Origin: Basidiobolus ranarum
Lineage: Eukaryota > Basidiobolomycota > Basidiobolomycetes > Basidiobolales
Length of the DNA stretch: 20,855 bases
NCBI GenBank assembly: GCA_040143965.1
Contig: JASJQH010007095.1
Location: forward strand, 1-20,855
Direction of reading: 5' to 3'
This document shows positions 10,430-20,855 of this stretch, one piece after another. The position numbers were made by a program, and so were the translations under genes. Positions within the stretch are counted from its first letter, which is position 1. Each line of letters opens with the position of its first letter. The notes beneath the pieces were generated by a model. The model did not search any database. It was not told the DNA's origin and worked only from the letters and a program-made list of their open reading frames with translations.

Positions 10430-13400
10430 TTTCACTCATTTTCTTAACACTAGATCTTTTCTTTCATTACTATATGCCAGAGTGCAAATATTGATTCTCT
10501 GCCTGAAAACACTTTCAGCACTGCATGTCCTTGAATACCTTTGCATAAACTCAACTAGTGTATATTGCCCTAACAAAACTATATATCATTAAATGCATTT
10601 CACCAGCAACTAGTTATCGAAATATGTGCAAAATTCTGGCCTTAATTCGCCAATAAAAATTTGGGTTGGCAAGTATTCTTGAGACTGAAAGAAAATGATA
10701 AAAAACTGTAGTTCAACATGACTGGAATTTTACAGCAAAAATTAAGCCCAATAGGAATCTTTTAATCACATAACTGACAGGTAGTCAATAAAGCATATGA
10801 TGCAAGATTCTTTTCAGACCAAAATGGCTCACTCTGTGAAGCCTTAATGTCAACCTGAAAAAGCTTTTTAAGCCCTAGTCTTTGGCATAGGAGTGGATAC
10901 TAGTATTTTTATGGGGGATGAAGAAAAACCAACTCAGTGTATTGCCAAGAATGCCAAGCCCTACTACTAGTTACGTTGCTTACTTATTTTAGAATGCCTT
11001 TATAAGCAAGCTTTATACATAGTTTCATAAGATGTTTCCTACCCTGATCCCATTATTAGTTTGAGAAGTTTAAGACAAAATTGTAAATACCCAGGTTTCA
11101 ACTAATAAACCAAAAAGCAAAAAACAGACTTTCTTCTCATAGTCCATGTCACTTCAAATATCCCTGAGAATTCTCAACAATCTTAATATGTTGAAGAACA
11201 CTCCTATAAGTCCTTCATCAAATAAAAAAAATGTTCAACAATAACTATATACTACTCCTGTGTAACAGAAGAAAGTATTGCAGGGTAAATTTCTTATATC
11301 TACAATGGTTCCATCAGTAGGCTGCTTAAGGTTAAGTGAAAGGAATCTGATATATTATATATTAAGCTTCCCCATTACAAATTTTCTTTGATATTGCTAT
11401 TCTTGTGCCCTAAGACTTTAAATAAACCAGAAGCAAGTAATGCCACTTATTGAAATACTTGTATACCAGTATTAGTTTACTGTACCTCACACTCAGTCCC
11501 AGAACATGATCTGATCACAGAATATTCTGGTTTTGGTGGTGGTCTTTATCAGTAATCAGCTCCCCCAGTTAGAACTCATACTATTGCTGAATATTTTACA
11601 CCAAATATCTTATATTAAGTGCGTCAAATGCTTTTTACAATGCAATTAGCTTCATATGAGATCAATGGATGGTGGGAATCAGTCTTGTAAGCTCATTGAA
11701 GTATGTCTCAACCAAAATATAATTAGATATTAGACCTCACCAAATGATTGCATCATGAATATCAAGGTTTCCTATTTTGTAATGCTGGAAATTTCTGGGA
11801 TATTGAAAGTAAAATAGATTGTTGTATAATAGTTTGGTTTTTGCTTGATGATTTATTAGTTCAAGCTTTTGTATTTATACTTCTGGCCAAAATATCAGAA
11901 ATTAATGCTGGGAACCTGGTGGAAAAGATGTCACAACAATGCACTAGAGTCAAGGCTTAATCATTAACCAGCTATAATCTCATTCAAGAGTCTTAGCTGG
12001 GCTAGCAGTTATCCATTAGAGACCATATCCAGATGCACCATATTTCAACCATCCCCTACCAACATTGACACCAGTCTAAGGTTATAAATGTAAGTGCAAG
12101 GCCCAGATGTATTGTATATACCACTATTTCAGTGATAAACTTAAGATATACTTGCCTAATATATGATGGAAACATTGAGAACTTTTTGCCATGATTCTGA
12201 TCTTGGCATACTCATTCACTGCAAATGGAACTCTTCTATTATTAGATTATGATATCATATCTGCTGTGCCATCCTTTCTTGGCAATCTTGGGATAGTTCA
12301 TCCAGGTTACCTTGAATGGAAGTCATGTTCTTTGGAACATTCCATCAAACCTGACTAATCGTGTCATCCCACATATAGTATATTTCCACCAAGTCCTTCT
12401 ATGGAAGGTGTTGGAGGATCTTGATATAATGGGGGTAGACTTTGGGTATTAGAAGCAACTTATGATAGTGTGTTTTAGTTACTTTATTCTTAAGAGTATA
12501 TGGTGACTTATATAGTAGAAAAGTAAATTAATTGTGTGAGATATTCAGTAGTTTGTGTAATAAGATATAATAGATAAGTGAGGGTAATAAGACATACTTG
12601 TTATATAGATATAGAGATGTTTCTATTTAGAGTATAGGGGCTATAGATACATTACTTTCAGTTTCTGATATATGTATCATAACTAAAGTTAACTAAGATG
12701 TTGAATAAGGATTAATTATCCAACAATTATATTTGTGCATTTGTTGAAGTTAGGAATGGGAATATTATTTAATAGTTTGGCTTGCATTAGAGCTGGTATA
12801 AATGTGTTGATAATAACATTCATTATAAATGCTGAATAAAGTATACTATAAATATACATGCTGAAGGCCAAATTGATTTTGCCTGACAGAGGTGAAATCC
12901 TAAATAAGAATTATGTAAATGGGATTGAATCATGGTTAAAAGGTTTCTTACAAACAATGCTAAAGGAATCCAGTTGGAAAACCATATGGTAATCTGTGTA
13001 AAAGCAGTTAAAAACCAAGTTATTTGTATTATGAGGGATTTCTGATGATACTCAGACAATTTGATGAGGATCTAATCTAGTTCATCCAAAATTGATTTTC
13101 ATGTGGAACTTTTGCATCAGAGATTGATAAGACTCAAACAGAAAGGTCCAGGTTGCAGAGGAATATGAATAATATCCTTGATTAAGTGGACATATGATCA
13201 GTAAATAGTATCTTGAATTGTATATTCAGTGGTATTAGTGGCATTGAAGTTATTTGGGAGTTGTTGCAAGTAAGTTACCATATATACTTTTGTCAAGAGG
13301 TAGGCAGACCAATGTTTGGAATATATTCAGGAAGGCATCAGGAACATGTTTACAAAGTCTAGGGCCTGTTTGGCAAGCTTGAGAAAATTATATGATTTGA

Positions 13401-13558
13401 GAGTTTCATATTATATTATAGGTAACTTATGAATATAAAATCACAATGCTATCAGATTAGAACTTATAATCCAGGATGTTTGGATATATAGTCAATAACT
13501 TGAAATTTCAGTGCAGAAAATATGTTGAGAGAAAAACTGATCCACAAACTGTAAGCAA
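10371..13558. other. CpG-depleted block coinciding with the LINE
   Basis: By my count only five CG dinucleotides occur in these 3.19 kb (near 10618, 10648, 10974, 11622 and 12360), and none from 12362 to 13558. CG is frequent in the flanking palindrome arms and in the NRPS. TG and CA are common inside. The boundaries match the LINE insertion closely. This fits CpG methylation followed by deamination confined to the transposon. Confidence 0.7.
10430..13520 (-). mobile_element. Broken LINE (L1/Tad-like) with endonuclease and reverse transcriptase remnants
   Basis: On the minus strand an APE-type endonuclease trace appears first: LPNNFNATNTTE at 13222-13260 (family: GDFNAT) and VSSEI then TDYHMV at 13051-12980 (family: VSSE then SDHHPV). 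A reverse transcriptase trace follows: KAFDALNIRYL at 11634-11602 (family: KAFDxVxxxYL), a possible GVRQGDP remnant near 11,500, and Y-stop-YPLLCQRLGLKKLFQ at 10905-10855 (family: YLGYPL). Order and spacing fit. Every frame has many stops and frameshifts, so it is dead. The endonuclease start seems missing, as in 5'-truncated LINE insertions. The element is absent from the right arm, and palindrome homology resumes on either side. Ends are approximate; no target-site duplication is recognised. Confidence 0.72.
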
Positions 13559-13728
13559 CGTAAACGTACATACTATCACCAAGAGTAGTGGAATCACCCT
13601 AATATCAAAGAAGGCCATTTAGGCTCTACTTTGGCTATGTGGAAAATATAGAGTTAATGCATGGATTGAACGTCGAGATAGTGTCGTTTAAAAGATGCAA
13701 GCAACAAAGGTAAATCAAGGGCGCTAGC

Positions 13729-14749
13729 GTACATTTCAGATTATGAGCAACACTTATCTAATCAATACTAGCTAGCCGAGATAGGATATATGGAATAGGA
13801 GAATGAGACTAAGATAATACATCCAAATAATATAGGTGTTTGTTAAGTGTAACGGATATAGAGTAGTAATGGATCTAGATGCATTGGTTCCATCATCGAT
13901 GATATCGTAATTGGAATTTTAAAGATGATGGAAGAGATTCGATGTTGCCTAGTGTTTAAGTAGCAACTACCTATCCAATATCAAAGCTTGTATACTTGGC
14001 AGTCTTTGGATTTGAATCAACCTAAACCTGAATTGTATCATGATAAGAGCGAGCTAGACTTTCGTGCAGTCAGACTACACTGTATTTGCTTACTGTAACA
14101 ATTAGCTAACTTAATAAATAGGCTTTAAAAGAAGTGTTTGAGAGTCTGGTAAATACCTAAGCCTGGCATTTTCTGACATCAAAGAGAATTTGAATATTGC
14201 TGCCCATTCCAAGCGAATATTCGACATCATTGAAAACCTAGACGGCATCAAAACTAGTCAAGACAACAATCCTAGCCTTTCCTTCATTGGTAATGATGCA
14301 ATAACTAGGTTCAATACCTTTGAATCAGAGTGAAAATGGTTGGTGGTACATTAGATGAGACTAATAAACTTGCCAGTAAAACACCAGACTTTCCTGAATT
14401 TTGCTATCAAATCGATGAGTCAGTACGTTGTCTTAAATTCCAAGTGAAATGAACTCACTTAGAACTCACCGCAATGGAAGAATAAAAAACCATGCCGATA
14501 TATAACACAGCCTTTTGGGCTGATCCTTCTTCTAGAACTATAGATTTATCTTACCGACTTCACTTATCTGTAGCATTATTGTATCAACTAGAGCCTATTC
14601 CCCTTAGAGACCTGCTGAGATCACGAGTACGGCCAGGCACGAAACTAGCTTTCCCCTCGGACTTGCAAGAGTCTTCAAATATCCACTGGATGCTACAGAG
14701 GTGTAGTGCTCTATCCACTACTGAACCCGTCAATATAGCAACTTTTTAA
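13729..14749 (+). pseudogene. Possible ruined ABC transporter gene (subfamily D-like)
   Basis: Three plus-strand traces lie in the order expected of a half-transporter. VHFRL followed by SRDRIYGIGE (13729-13803, with stops between) recalls the conserved AExIAFYxGE segment. A 63-codon open stretch without a start codon (14142-14330) contains YLSLAFSDIKENL and SKRIFDIIENL, like the last membrane helix region. ADPSSRTIDLSYRLHL (in 14492-14749) recalls the start of a nucleotide-binding domain. No Walker A or signature motif is found and the frames differ, so any gene is dead. The matching part of the right arm (about 16.8-17.8 kb, minus strand) is still more decayed. Transporters often neighbour NRPS genes. 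Similarity is from memory of family motifs and is weak. Confidence 0.28.
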
Positions 14750-15690
14750 CAACAAGTCAATAGAATTGAAACGTATCCCTGCTTTTTGATGGATTTTTAT
14801 ACGGGTTAATGACCAGGAATCAGGTGATTATGGGGGCCTCGTCAAGCCTTGAGTTAGATACAGTGACAGGCATCAGATGAAACGTTGAGGCACTACAGCT
14901 TAATCAATAGATTCCCCACAGTTCTTCCAGTAACAGCATTACGTAGGAAATATCTTAGTTGCTGCACCACATACGGTGTATCTGCAGTTGGCCAAGACGC
15001 TGCTGTTTATTCAGAATTGCAACGCAGAGAAGGTAGAAATACGAGCAGCATGTTACTCTTTCGTAGGCGACTAAAGAATTCGCGAGGATAATAAACGGCT
15101 TTATGAGTAGAAAATGGGTAGGGATTATTTCCCCCAGGAGTTAAGTGTACCATGCAATGTAACATTGGGTGATTTGAATTTGTGTAGATCCCTTCCATAT
15201 AGAAGAACCCTCAATAGAAGCTGGTTGATTTGCAAGCGTGGTATGCCACAAATAACTGTATTACGATTGACAGGACTCAAGTGGGTTCATACCAGTTTAG
15301 TTAATATCCAAAACGAGTATACCGAAAGAACTCGATGCAAACGAGTTTCGAGTGCTCAGGACATATCGACATTGTGAGTCAAGATCCCACGGCATACCCT
15401 GTATCGTATACAATGTAGCAACTTATTAACCTTTCATACTCACTATAGGTTACTAACATAATGCACAGTTGCGTAAATATTTAGGACTTTCTTCATTCCA
15501 CTACTAACTGTGTTATGATGTGCACCATGCTGGCTCAATAAGCCTTGAAAATTATGCGGGAATCCCTTTACGGCATAGATAAATTCAGGATATACTATCC
15601 CGGAATATTAACTCACAGATGCTTTATTTAGTATTCAATAATAGATTACTTTATTTACCGACTGCATATTTGGAAATGCTGCGGAATTTT
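14750..15690. other. Gene-free inner left arm
   Basis: Only short open frames occur (14885-15091, 15114-15377 plus; 15007-15198 minus). None has a recognised domain, an upstream signal, or a counterpart in the right arm. The frame at 15114 contains a phrase (YFPQELSVPCNVTLGDL) faintly like the Q-loop region of ABC proteins, but it lies too far from the other transporter traces to be counted. Confidence 0.5.
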
Positions 15691-15870
15691 ACCCACAGGA
15701 AAAACCATGCAGAATTTTGGAGCAATTTTTGCATATCATAAGATAATATCTCACATCTGATATCACACGTTATTGCCCAAAGAAGAGAGTTCATCCGGAG
15801 GTGTCGTAAATCTCCAAGTAAGTTTAGGGTTCGTGACGTTTCTTTACATACCGATGGTCGTGGGATAATT
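15690..15870. other. Axis of the palindrome
   Basis: The innermost pair I can align is TGTGGGTAAAATTCC (reverse strand of 15683-15697) with CGTGGGATAATTTC (15859-15872), followed outward by further matches. Midpoints of the inner pairs fall at about 15,770-15,780. The central 160 bp is not a clean palindrome, so a short unduplicated spacer or heavy decay is possible. Confidence 0.5.
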
Positions 15871-18800
15871 TCAATATTGATTGGCGCATACGCACTCACT
15901 ATTCCTCGATGATTTATTGCGGATGTGTTTGTTGGCGTTTACCAACGTGATATTAGTGCAGAAAATGTGTGACTACTAATATGCACCTCTACTGGTTTCT
16001 CGATACGCATGCATATCGAAAAGTCTATTTATAAATTTGTTGATCTGACTATGTACTGTCACAAATTTCTTGGCAAGTGTGTCTGAACAGACAAAAGGTA
16101 CAGCGTTATTACAAAGATCCTGACTACAACTGACTCAATATGTATGAGTATACCTGATTTGAATGCATGATTCTTTCAGAGGCGACCAAGGCCAAAGGAG
16201 TGACCATACCCAACCCACTGCCAAGGACGGAAATCCGGCTATCAAATGGCAAGTGAAGTATTTACCAACAGATTTGTACTGATACTATGGAAACCATGTA
16301 ACCCGTCAGTGCTACCAGTACGGTATTCGTTACAATGCACAGAGCGTACTGTTAAAACACCTGGGGGATTGATGCAGTATTACAGCCAAGAAAGGACTAA
16401 TTTCAGTCATGGCTTCGTGAGAATGCTAGTATTATCTACGCCAAACTGTACTTAAAGTTAGTCGTTGCCTTAAATTCTAGCCTAAGGAATTCTTTCCTCA
16501 CACTGGTATCACAGGATATGACAGAATCTCAGATTCTAAATAGTAACAATTATCCGAATCATTCTAGGCTTCAGGTGTTTCCTGTGTCAGTGTTCTTTTG
16601 TATAGAACACTTATGAGGATTCTGGAGTCAAGTAAGGATCAGTGACTTTTGAATTCGGTTAATTTAGAAACAAATAACGAAAACAATTATGTATTTGCGT
16701 ATGCTACTACGGTGAGAGATTGTCATATTTGGATGTGCTTCATTCGGGATACACATATTTGTTCATCAATATTGATAATTACAGGAATCGCATGAATGCC
16801 ATTATATGGTGGAATGCTTTTGGTTGATTCAAGTAAGGTGAACTTACTTTTCTGGTGCTGCAAGAGGCTGAAGATGAAAGTAGAGATCAAACTGTGCATC
16901 AAGTAGCGGTATGTCAGAGTGAACAAGGTGAATTATGCGGTGACTACAGATCTTGTAATCAAGATCAATTGTCTGGTTAATAAGTCTTCAATTCAGAGAT
17001 ATAAGTATTTTAGATCTCGGCTGGTAAGATCATAGTGTTACAATAACTAGCAGATATAATGGGCTTCACTCCGGAACTTAAAATTCCCATCATAAACATC
17101 TACCTTTACTATGGCCATTGTTTTGGGATATTTATTCTATGTAACCCAATAGCGGGTTAGTTAGATATATGGTTCTGTCGCTCACTGCACTATTCACAAA
17201 TAGAATTACTAGTGTCACTTACCCTTGTGGACCCCTCACCTTTAGAAACCTGTAAGAGGTAGAGGCGCTAGACCTTGGATTCAGCAACTATTAATGCACA
17301 GTAGATGCAACTTAATCTTGGCCGGGTTGAGTTTTGTCATGTGTGTTTGGACTAAATATTTTTCCTCCAAGATTATAGCTTTGAGAAGATCTTTCAGCTT
17401 GAACTGATAGTTTAATACATTAGATCTTGTCGGGTCAGGTTTCTACCAGATTCTAATGGCCTTAGTACTTCAATTCATCTAAATTACTCTTCTAAACTTG
17501 AGTAACTATCTGTTTTGGATATAAATCCAGTCTATTGGAGATTTAACATGTAGAGCACTTGCTGATTTTCCGACCCCCCTTTTGTCTGGGTACTAATTAG
17601 ATACCGATCCAACACCAAAATATTCGTCAGTGCATACAACTATTACCTAGTTTTTAGGACACATTGGGCCGAGCTGGTCAAGGACTGGTTAGAGTGTTAT
17701 GTTCGTAACCACTGATGGTTAAATCCAGGTAACTTCTTCCTTGGGTGAGCAATTCATTTTTTTATTTCGCCGGTCGAATAAGTGAAGGTATTCTGGCGAG
17801 GTTGCGGTCAGTAGATATCCAGTAGACGATTCATTAATGTCTTTTTACCGGTTCAGAATACTTTACAAAAACCCCTGTTTAACTAAGCCTCGATTCATCT
17901 ATGCAGCAACACATAACAGCACTGCCAAACTCTAGCTGAAAATAAAGTAATACTGGAAAGATGTGACATCTTTCGCTTTATTGAACCTAGATTCTACGTA
18001 AAAGTACATTATCAATCAATCATGAAGTTACAATAAAACTTGTTTCTAATTTCAAATATTTAACAGAGTTTGGTGTAATAGTATTTCTGCGGTAACTAGG
18101 TACATACACGAACTAATACAAGTAAGAATGGAGCTATGAATGAATCACCTAATAAAATCATTATTCTTGGCGTTGCTTGTTGCTAGGAAATTCTACTAAC
18201 AAAGCTATGTGATTTGGTAGCCAAATGCTATATGTTCGTTTTTCTGAAGCATCATAATTTCACATTTCTTGTTCAGGATCTTTGGAGCAACAGAGGTGAC
18301 ATAGGCTAACATAGTTGCTTCTAACCAACTAATTATATGTTGACAAGAAACGCTGTATCTTATGAAATACCTGGTGAATGCACTTAAATAAAGATGGAAA
18401 TAGCTCATCCATATTCTTATTGACGGAACACTAGAAGTGTATACACGTGGTACTGCTATTAGTTGAACGCCTATGACTTGTTGCTACTGAAACATGCAAG
18501 TCAGCAATCAACTTCTGACTCACAATTGTTGCTTCATATTCCATCAAGACCAAGTTAAGGTGCATCAATACAACAACGATTGTATCATCTAGGAAGTAAA
18601 TTGGCTGAGACTAGATTTGTTTAACGTTCCAAATATCCTACTCAAACAACTAGTGTTCCCTCCGTGTCTGCTTTCCATACTGATAGTAAGGCTTACAGCG
18701 TTCCAAACGATGGGCGTACGACTGATTTACTGCTGTATTTACTTCTCTTTCTGCAGTTTCTTCTGGTTGCTTACCGATCTCATCATCAACTGTACATTTT

Positions 18801-20273
18801 GATCATCTTTTGAGTCAACACTGACATCATACATAGCAAGGCTACTATGAAGTAGCACTTGTTATTCTGGAATAGAATGGTTCGAAATGATTGAGTTGTA
18901 CTAAACTAAAGAATCTACACATATATGTAAACAGGTATTTTCAGGAATATTTAAGCCGAAATTGCTCAGTTTAGAAATGAACATCCCGCAATGCGGATGA
19001 AGTCACAACAAGTAGTGAACTAGTTACAATACCTCCGCGGCATAATCCCCCTCCACGTCGCAACACAACCATTTACAAGGACCATGGTATACACTCATTC
19101 CAAAACATTACACTTGATTGAACAGAGATAGTTCGAAGGGATAAACAGGAGATCTTGTGGTCACCAAAAGAGTTCTTTAATAGAATCAGTCTGTGTTAAT
19201 TCATTCGATCTGGAAGATTTTCTCATAAAATCTAACACTGTACCTATACCACGTAGTTCAGCTATGCACCTTTACTCGCTCGAGATTCTGCCAAGAATTT
19301 AGGCATGGTAGGCACTTCATCGGATACTAACAAGGTTCGAATTCCAGTTCACCATACAAATGTGACCAAATGAAAAGTAACTAATTAGTAAAGATCGACA
19401 GGCTCTTATGGCCAATTACATCAGGCTTTCCTATCAGAAGCAACCATAATGTTACCTCGGGTGCTGTACTAGTGTATTTATGATTGAGTTGAGATTCATT
19501 CCATTCCAACCTTAACATACTAATCTAAGAGATCGGCTAAATAACAAATAGCTTTTGAACCTTAAAACCCTATGATTATCTCGAGGCACATATTTAGGAT
19601 TGATCGTCATGCACCAGATCGTATAATAATTTCTATTTGTCAGATAATAACAAAGTTAACCTAAATCATTGTAAACTCTAGAGATTCCATCACAATCCCA
19701 AAGGCTAGCTGAGTTACATGGTCAACGAAGATGTAATGCGCCGGATCTGAACTTGTTTGAACAGAAGGTCTGGATCCCCTAACCGTTTGCCGAGGTCTTC
19801 GTGGCTTGAAGACCCGTCATACGCAGTAACTCTTGCCATAGCTATTTGCTATTGGGGTTTCACTTCAAGTCATCAATTCTAGGAGCTCATTAGATACCCG
19901 GTATGTAGAAAGTTATCGAAGTCTGGTTCAGAATTGGTGGTTATTATTCTTGGGGGATGAGCAGTAAAAAATCCGGTTAAATACTATCCTGCACATCCGA
20001 GATGTTCGTGTGAAAAAACTCACCTTGTGTTGCTCAGGATGATGAAAGTCAGTAATTGGCACCATAGGATATTTGATACTAGAAGATTTATAATTAATTG
20101 GTGACGCTGTAATACCTAATATAAGAAGGATTTGCAAATGAAAAGCACAAACCTGCCGTAAAAGTCTGCCGATGAGAAATCATAGATGTTTATTATTTAA
20201 GATACTGTATCTTCATGATCATGGAATTGTACAACATCTTTTGGTTGTAATCGACCTTTTAACATACATACAG
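15870..20273. other. Gene-free right palindrome arm
   Basis: 4.4 kb with only short open frames, the longest about 70 residues, and no recognised domain, tRNA or rRNA. CG dinucleotides are present at ordinary frequency, unlike the LINE block. It is explained as the drifted inverted copy of the left arm. Confidence 0.6.
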
Positions 20274-20318
20274 CTTCTTTGGTAACACGTGGTGGGTTTT
20301 GGGGTTTGATACCGTGAA
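20274..20318 (+). promoter_or_regulatory. Conserved CACGTG-containing block, right promoter
   Basis: Partner of 8107-8152, with CACGTG at 20286-20291. It keeps the E-box, the G-rich stretch after it and the closing CCGTGAA, while surrounding sequence has drifted strongly. Confidence 0.45.
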
Positions 20319-20459
20319 TCCGTCAACCCTTTTGAAGGTAGTAGGATTTGTTTTCTTGTTTGTCACTAAATGACTAAACTATAATGTTTGGTTCAGTAAG
20401 AGATGGCTGGAGCACTTGCTTCCCGGCATATATTGACTAGAAAAATCTATATGCGGATG

Positions 20460-20500
20460 AAGTTACTGACAGATCTACAAGAGATAAGCGTCAGTAACTT
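20460..20500. repeat. Perfect 11-bp inverted repeat, right promoter
   Basis: AAGTTACTGAC (20460-20470) and GTCAGTAACTT (20490-20500) are exact reverse complements with a 19-nt loop, 275-315 bp before the right ATG. The aligned left promoter keeps only fragments of it, so it is not conserved. One such repeat is close to what chance allows in 20 kb. Confidence 0.35.
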
Positions 20501-20532
20501 TGTGATGTGGGAATCCTGGACATAGTCGTCAA

Positions 20533-20554
20533 TGTGATACATCTACTTGTGCTG
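20533..20554 (+). promoter_or_regulatory. 22-bp block conserved in both NRPS promoters (right)
   Basis: Identical partner of 7882-7903 on the opposite strand, 221-242 bp before the ATG at 20775. Confidence 0.5.
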
Positions 20555-20581
20555 GCAATTACCAATATTGCTGTTGAATTT

Positions 20582-20621
20582 GCTTGTCAATCACTACCTT
20601 TTTAGAACTGTGGTAACAAGC
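20582..20621. promoter_or_regulatory. 40-bp promoter block, right copy, opposite orientation
   Basis: This is the counterpart of 7815-7854, bounded by GCTTGT (20582-20587) and ACAAGC (20616-20621), 154-193 bp before the ATG. Relative to its own gene it points the opposite way from the left copy. The repeats at its ends could pair as a hairpin with a 28-nt loop. Confidence 0.7.
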
Positions 20622-20708
20622 AAGTATCGTTCCATTGACGGGTACAATCTGAGGCTGTTGGTATGCTCTTGATACTTCATTCGATTGTATGATACTAACG
20701 AAAATTTC

Positions 20709-20717
20709 TATATATAG
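20709..20717 (+). promoter_or_regulatory. TATA box of right NRPS gene
   Basis: TATATATAG lies 58 bp before the ATG at 20775. It matches the left copy in sequence and spacing even though other nearby bases have changed, which supports function. Confidence 0.7.
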
Positions 20718-20774
20718 TGACACATTGCAAACTCATAATTCAAAAAACCATTCAAGAGAAAAGTACCATCTACA

Positions 20775-20855
20775 ATGAACACATCGAAGATTAGCGTTTG
20801 CCAATTTCCGCAACTCAGCAGTAGTGAAGGTTCTAACTCTGGTAATGGTGGAGAT
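20775..20855 (+). CDS. Second NRPS gene copy, first 27 codons (runs off right edge)
   Basis: The reading frame begins ATG at 20775 and continues open to the edge. Its 81 nt are identical, base for base, to the first 81 nt of the minus-strand NRPS gene at 7669-7589 (peptide beginning MNTSKISVCQFPQ). The ATG context (CATCTACA before ATG) and a TATA box 58 bp upstream also match. It is therefore a second copy of the NRPS in head-to-head orientation. Whether it is full length, spliced at the same place, or shares the same adenylation pockets cannot be seen here. Confidence 0.9.
   Translation, partial: MNTSKISVCQFPQLSSSEGSNSGNGGD

Larger units (their letters stand above)
7670..15777. repeat. Left arm of giant diverged palindrome between the NRPS genes
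   Basis: Reverse-complemented, this arm aligns in order with 15779-20774. Anchor pairs: 7669 with 20775; 8135-8140 with 20286-20291; 8726-8741 with 19636-19651 (16 of 16); 9060-9086 with 19269-19295 (24 of 27); 10298-10309 with 18065-18076; 13741-13753 with about 17694-17708; 15684-15697 with 15859-15872. The sum of paired coordinates stays at about 28,350-28,440 out to 10.4 kb. It then jumps by about 3.1 kb and stays at about 31,390-31,560 to the axis. That jump is the inserted LINE. Identity decays from about 89% near the gene to a rough 60-70% by eye, with many indels. Confidence 0.82.
15779..20774. repeat. Right arm of giant diverged palindrome
   Basis: This arm of about 5.0 kb is the inverted partner of the left arm (about 5.0 kb once the LINE is removed). 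It contains no long open frame. Both the ruins of any ancestral genes and the conserved promoter blocks are recognisable only by comparison with the left arm. Confidence 0.82.

Noticed and set aside
13671-13690. Apparent palindrome match of this stretch with 17879-17907 (CTCGA and flanks)
   Set aside because: It would shift the coordinate sum by about 120 relative to strong neighbours on both sides. The consistent pairing is with about 17,770, so this is a chance likeness.
14885-15377. Overlapping short open frames on both strands (63-87 codons)
   Set aside because: No recognised family, no conserved counterpart across the palindrome axis, and length within what AT-moderate random sequence gives.
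18991-20465. Direct repeat ATGCGGATGAAGT at 18991 and 20451
   Set aside because: A 13-base match is expected by chance in a window of this size, and the two places do not correspond in the palindrome.
7670-20774. Inverted duplication as an assembly artefact
   Set aside because: Artefactual inverted copies are near identical along their length. Here the arms differ widely, carry many indels, and one holds a transposon the other lacks.

Overview
The window looks like DNA from an early-diverging filamentous fungus. It carries very large multimodular nonribosomal peptide synthetase (NRPS) genes with fungal-style condensation-domain motifs. A short GT-AG spliceosomal intron (63 bp) lies near the 5' end of the first one, and the spacer holds a decayed LINE in a CpG-poor patch. 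Base composition is moderate to AT-rich. A zoopagomycete or mucoromycete such as Basidiobolus or a Mortierella relative would fit, but that is inference from gene type and style only.

Layout. Positions 1-7669 (minus strand) hold the 5' part of an NRPS gene that runs off the left edge. Visible order is partial C / A1 / T1 / E1 / C / A2 / T2 / E2 (cut by the edge), about 2,535 residues after splicing. Positions 20775-20855 (plus strand) hold the first 27 codons of a second NRPS gene, identical to the first over all 81 nt. The two genes are therefore head-to-head copies. Between them lie 13.1 kb with no intact gene that I can support.

Main observation. The 13.1-kb spacer is one very large, eroded inverted repeat. 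Reverse-complemented sequence running away from the left gene aligns, in order, with sequence running toward the right gene. It can be followed through anchor pairs all the way to an axis near 15,780. Identity falls with distance from the start codons: 100% in the coding start, about 89% from TATA box to ATG, then by eye roughly 60-70% with many indels farther out. The left arm is about 3.1 kb longer because a broken LINE (about 10.43-13.52 kb, minus strand, endonuclease and reverse transcriptase remnants) was inserted into it. Without it, both arms are about 5.0 kb. Inside each promoter region, a 40-bp block bounded by CTTGT/ACAAG inverted repeats sits in opposite orientation in the two copies, so it appears to have flipped in one of them.

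How it fits together. The simplest history is an inverted duplication of a gene, its upstream region and perhaps a divergent transporter gene now in ruins at about 13.7-14.75 kb. The spacer then drifted while the coding starts stayed identical, most simply by gene conversion. The NRPS would make a peptide whose first two residues are both epimerised to D forms. The product cannot be named from this window.
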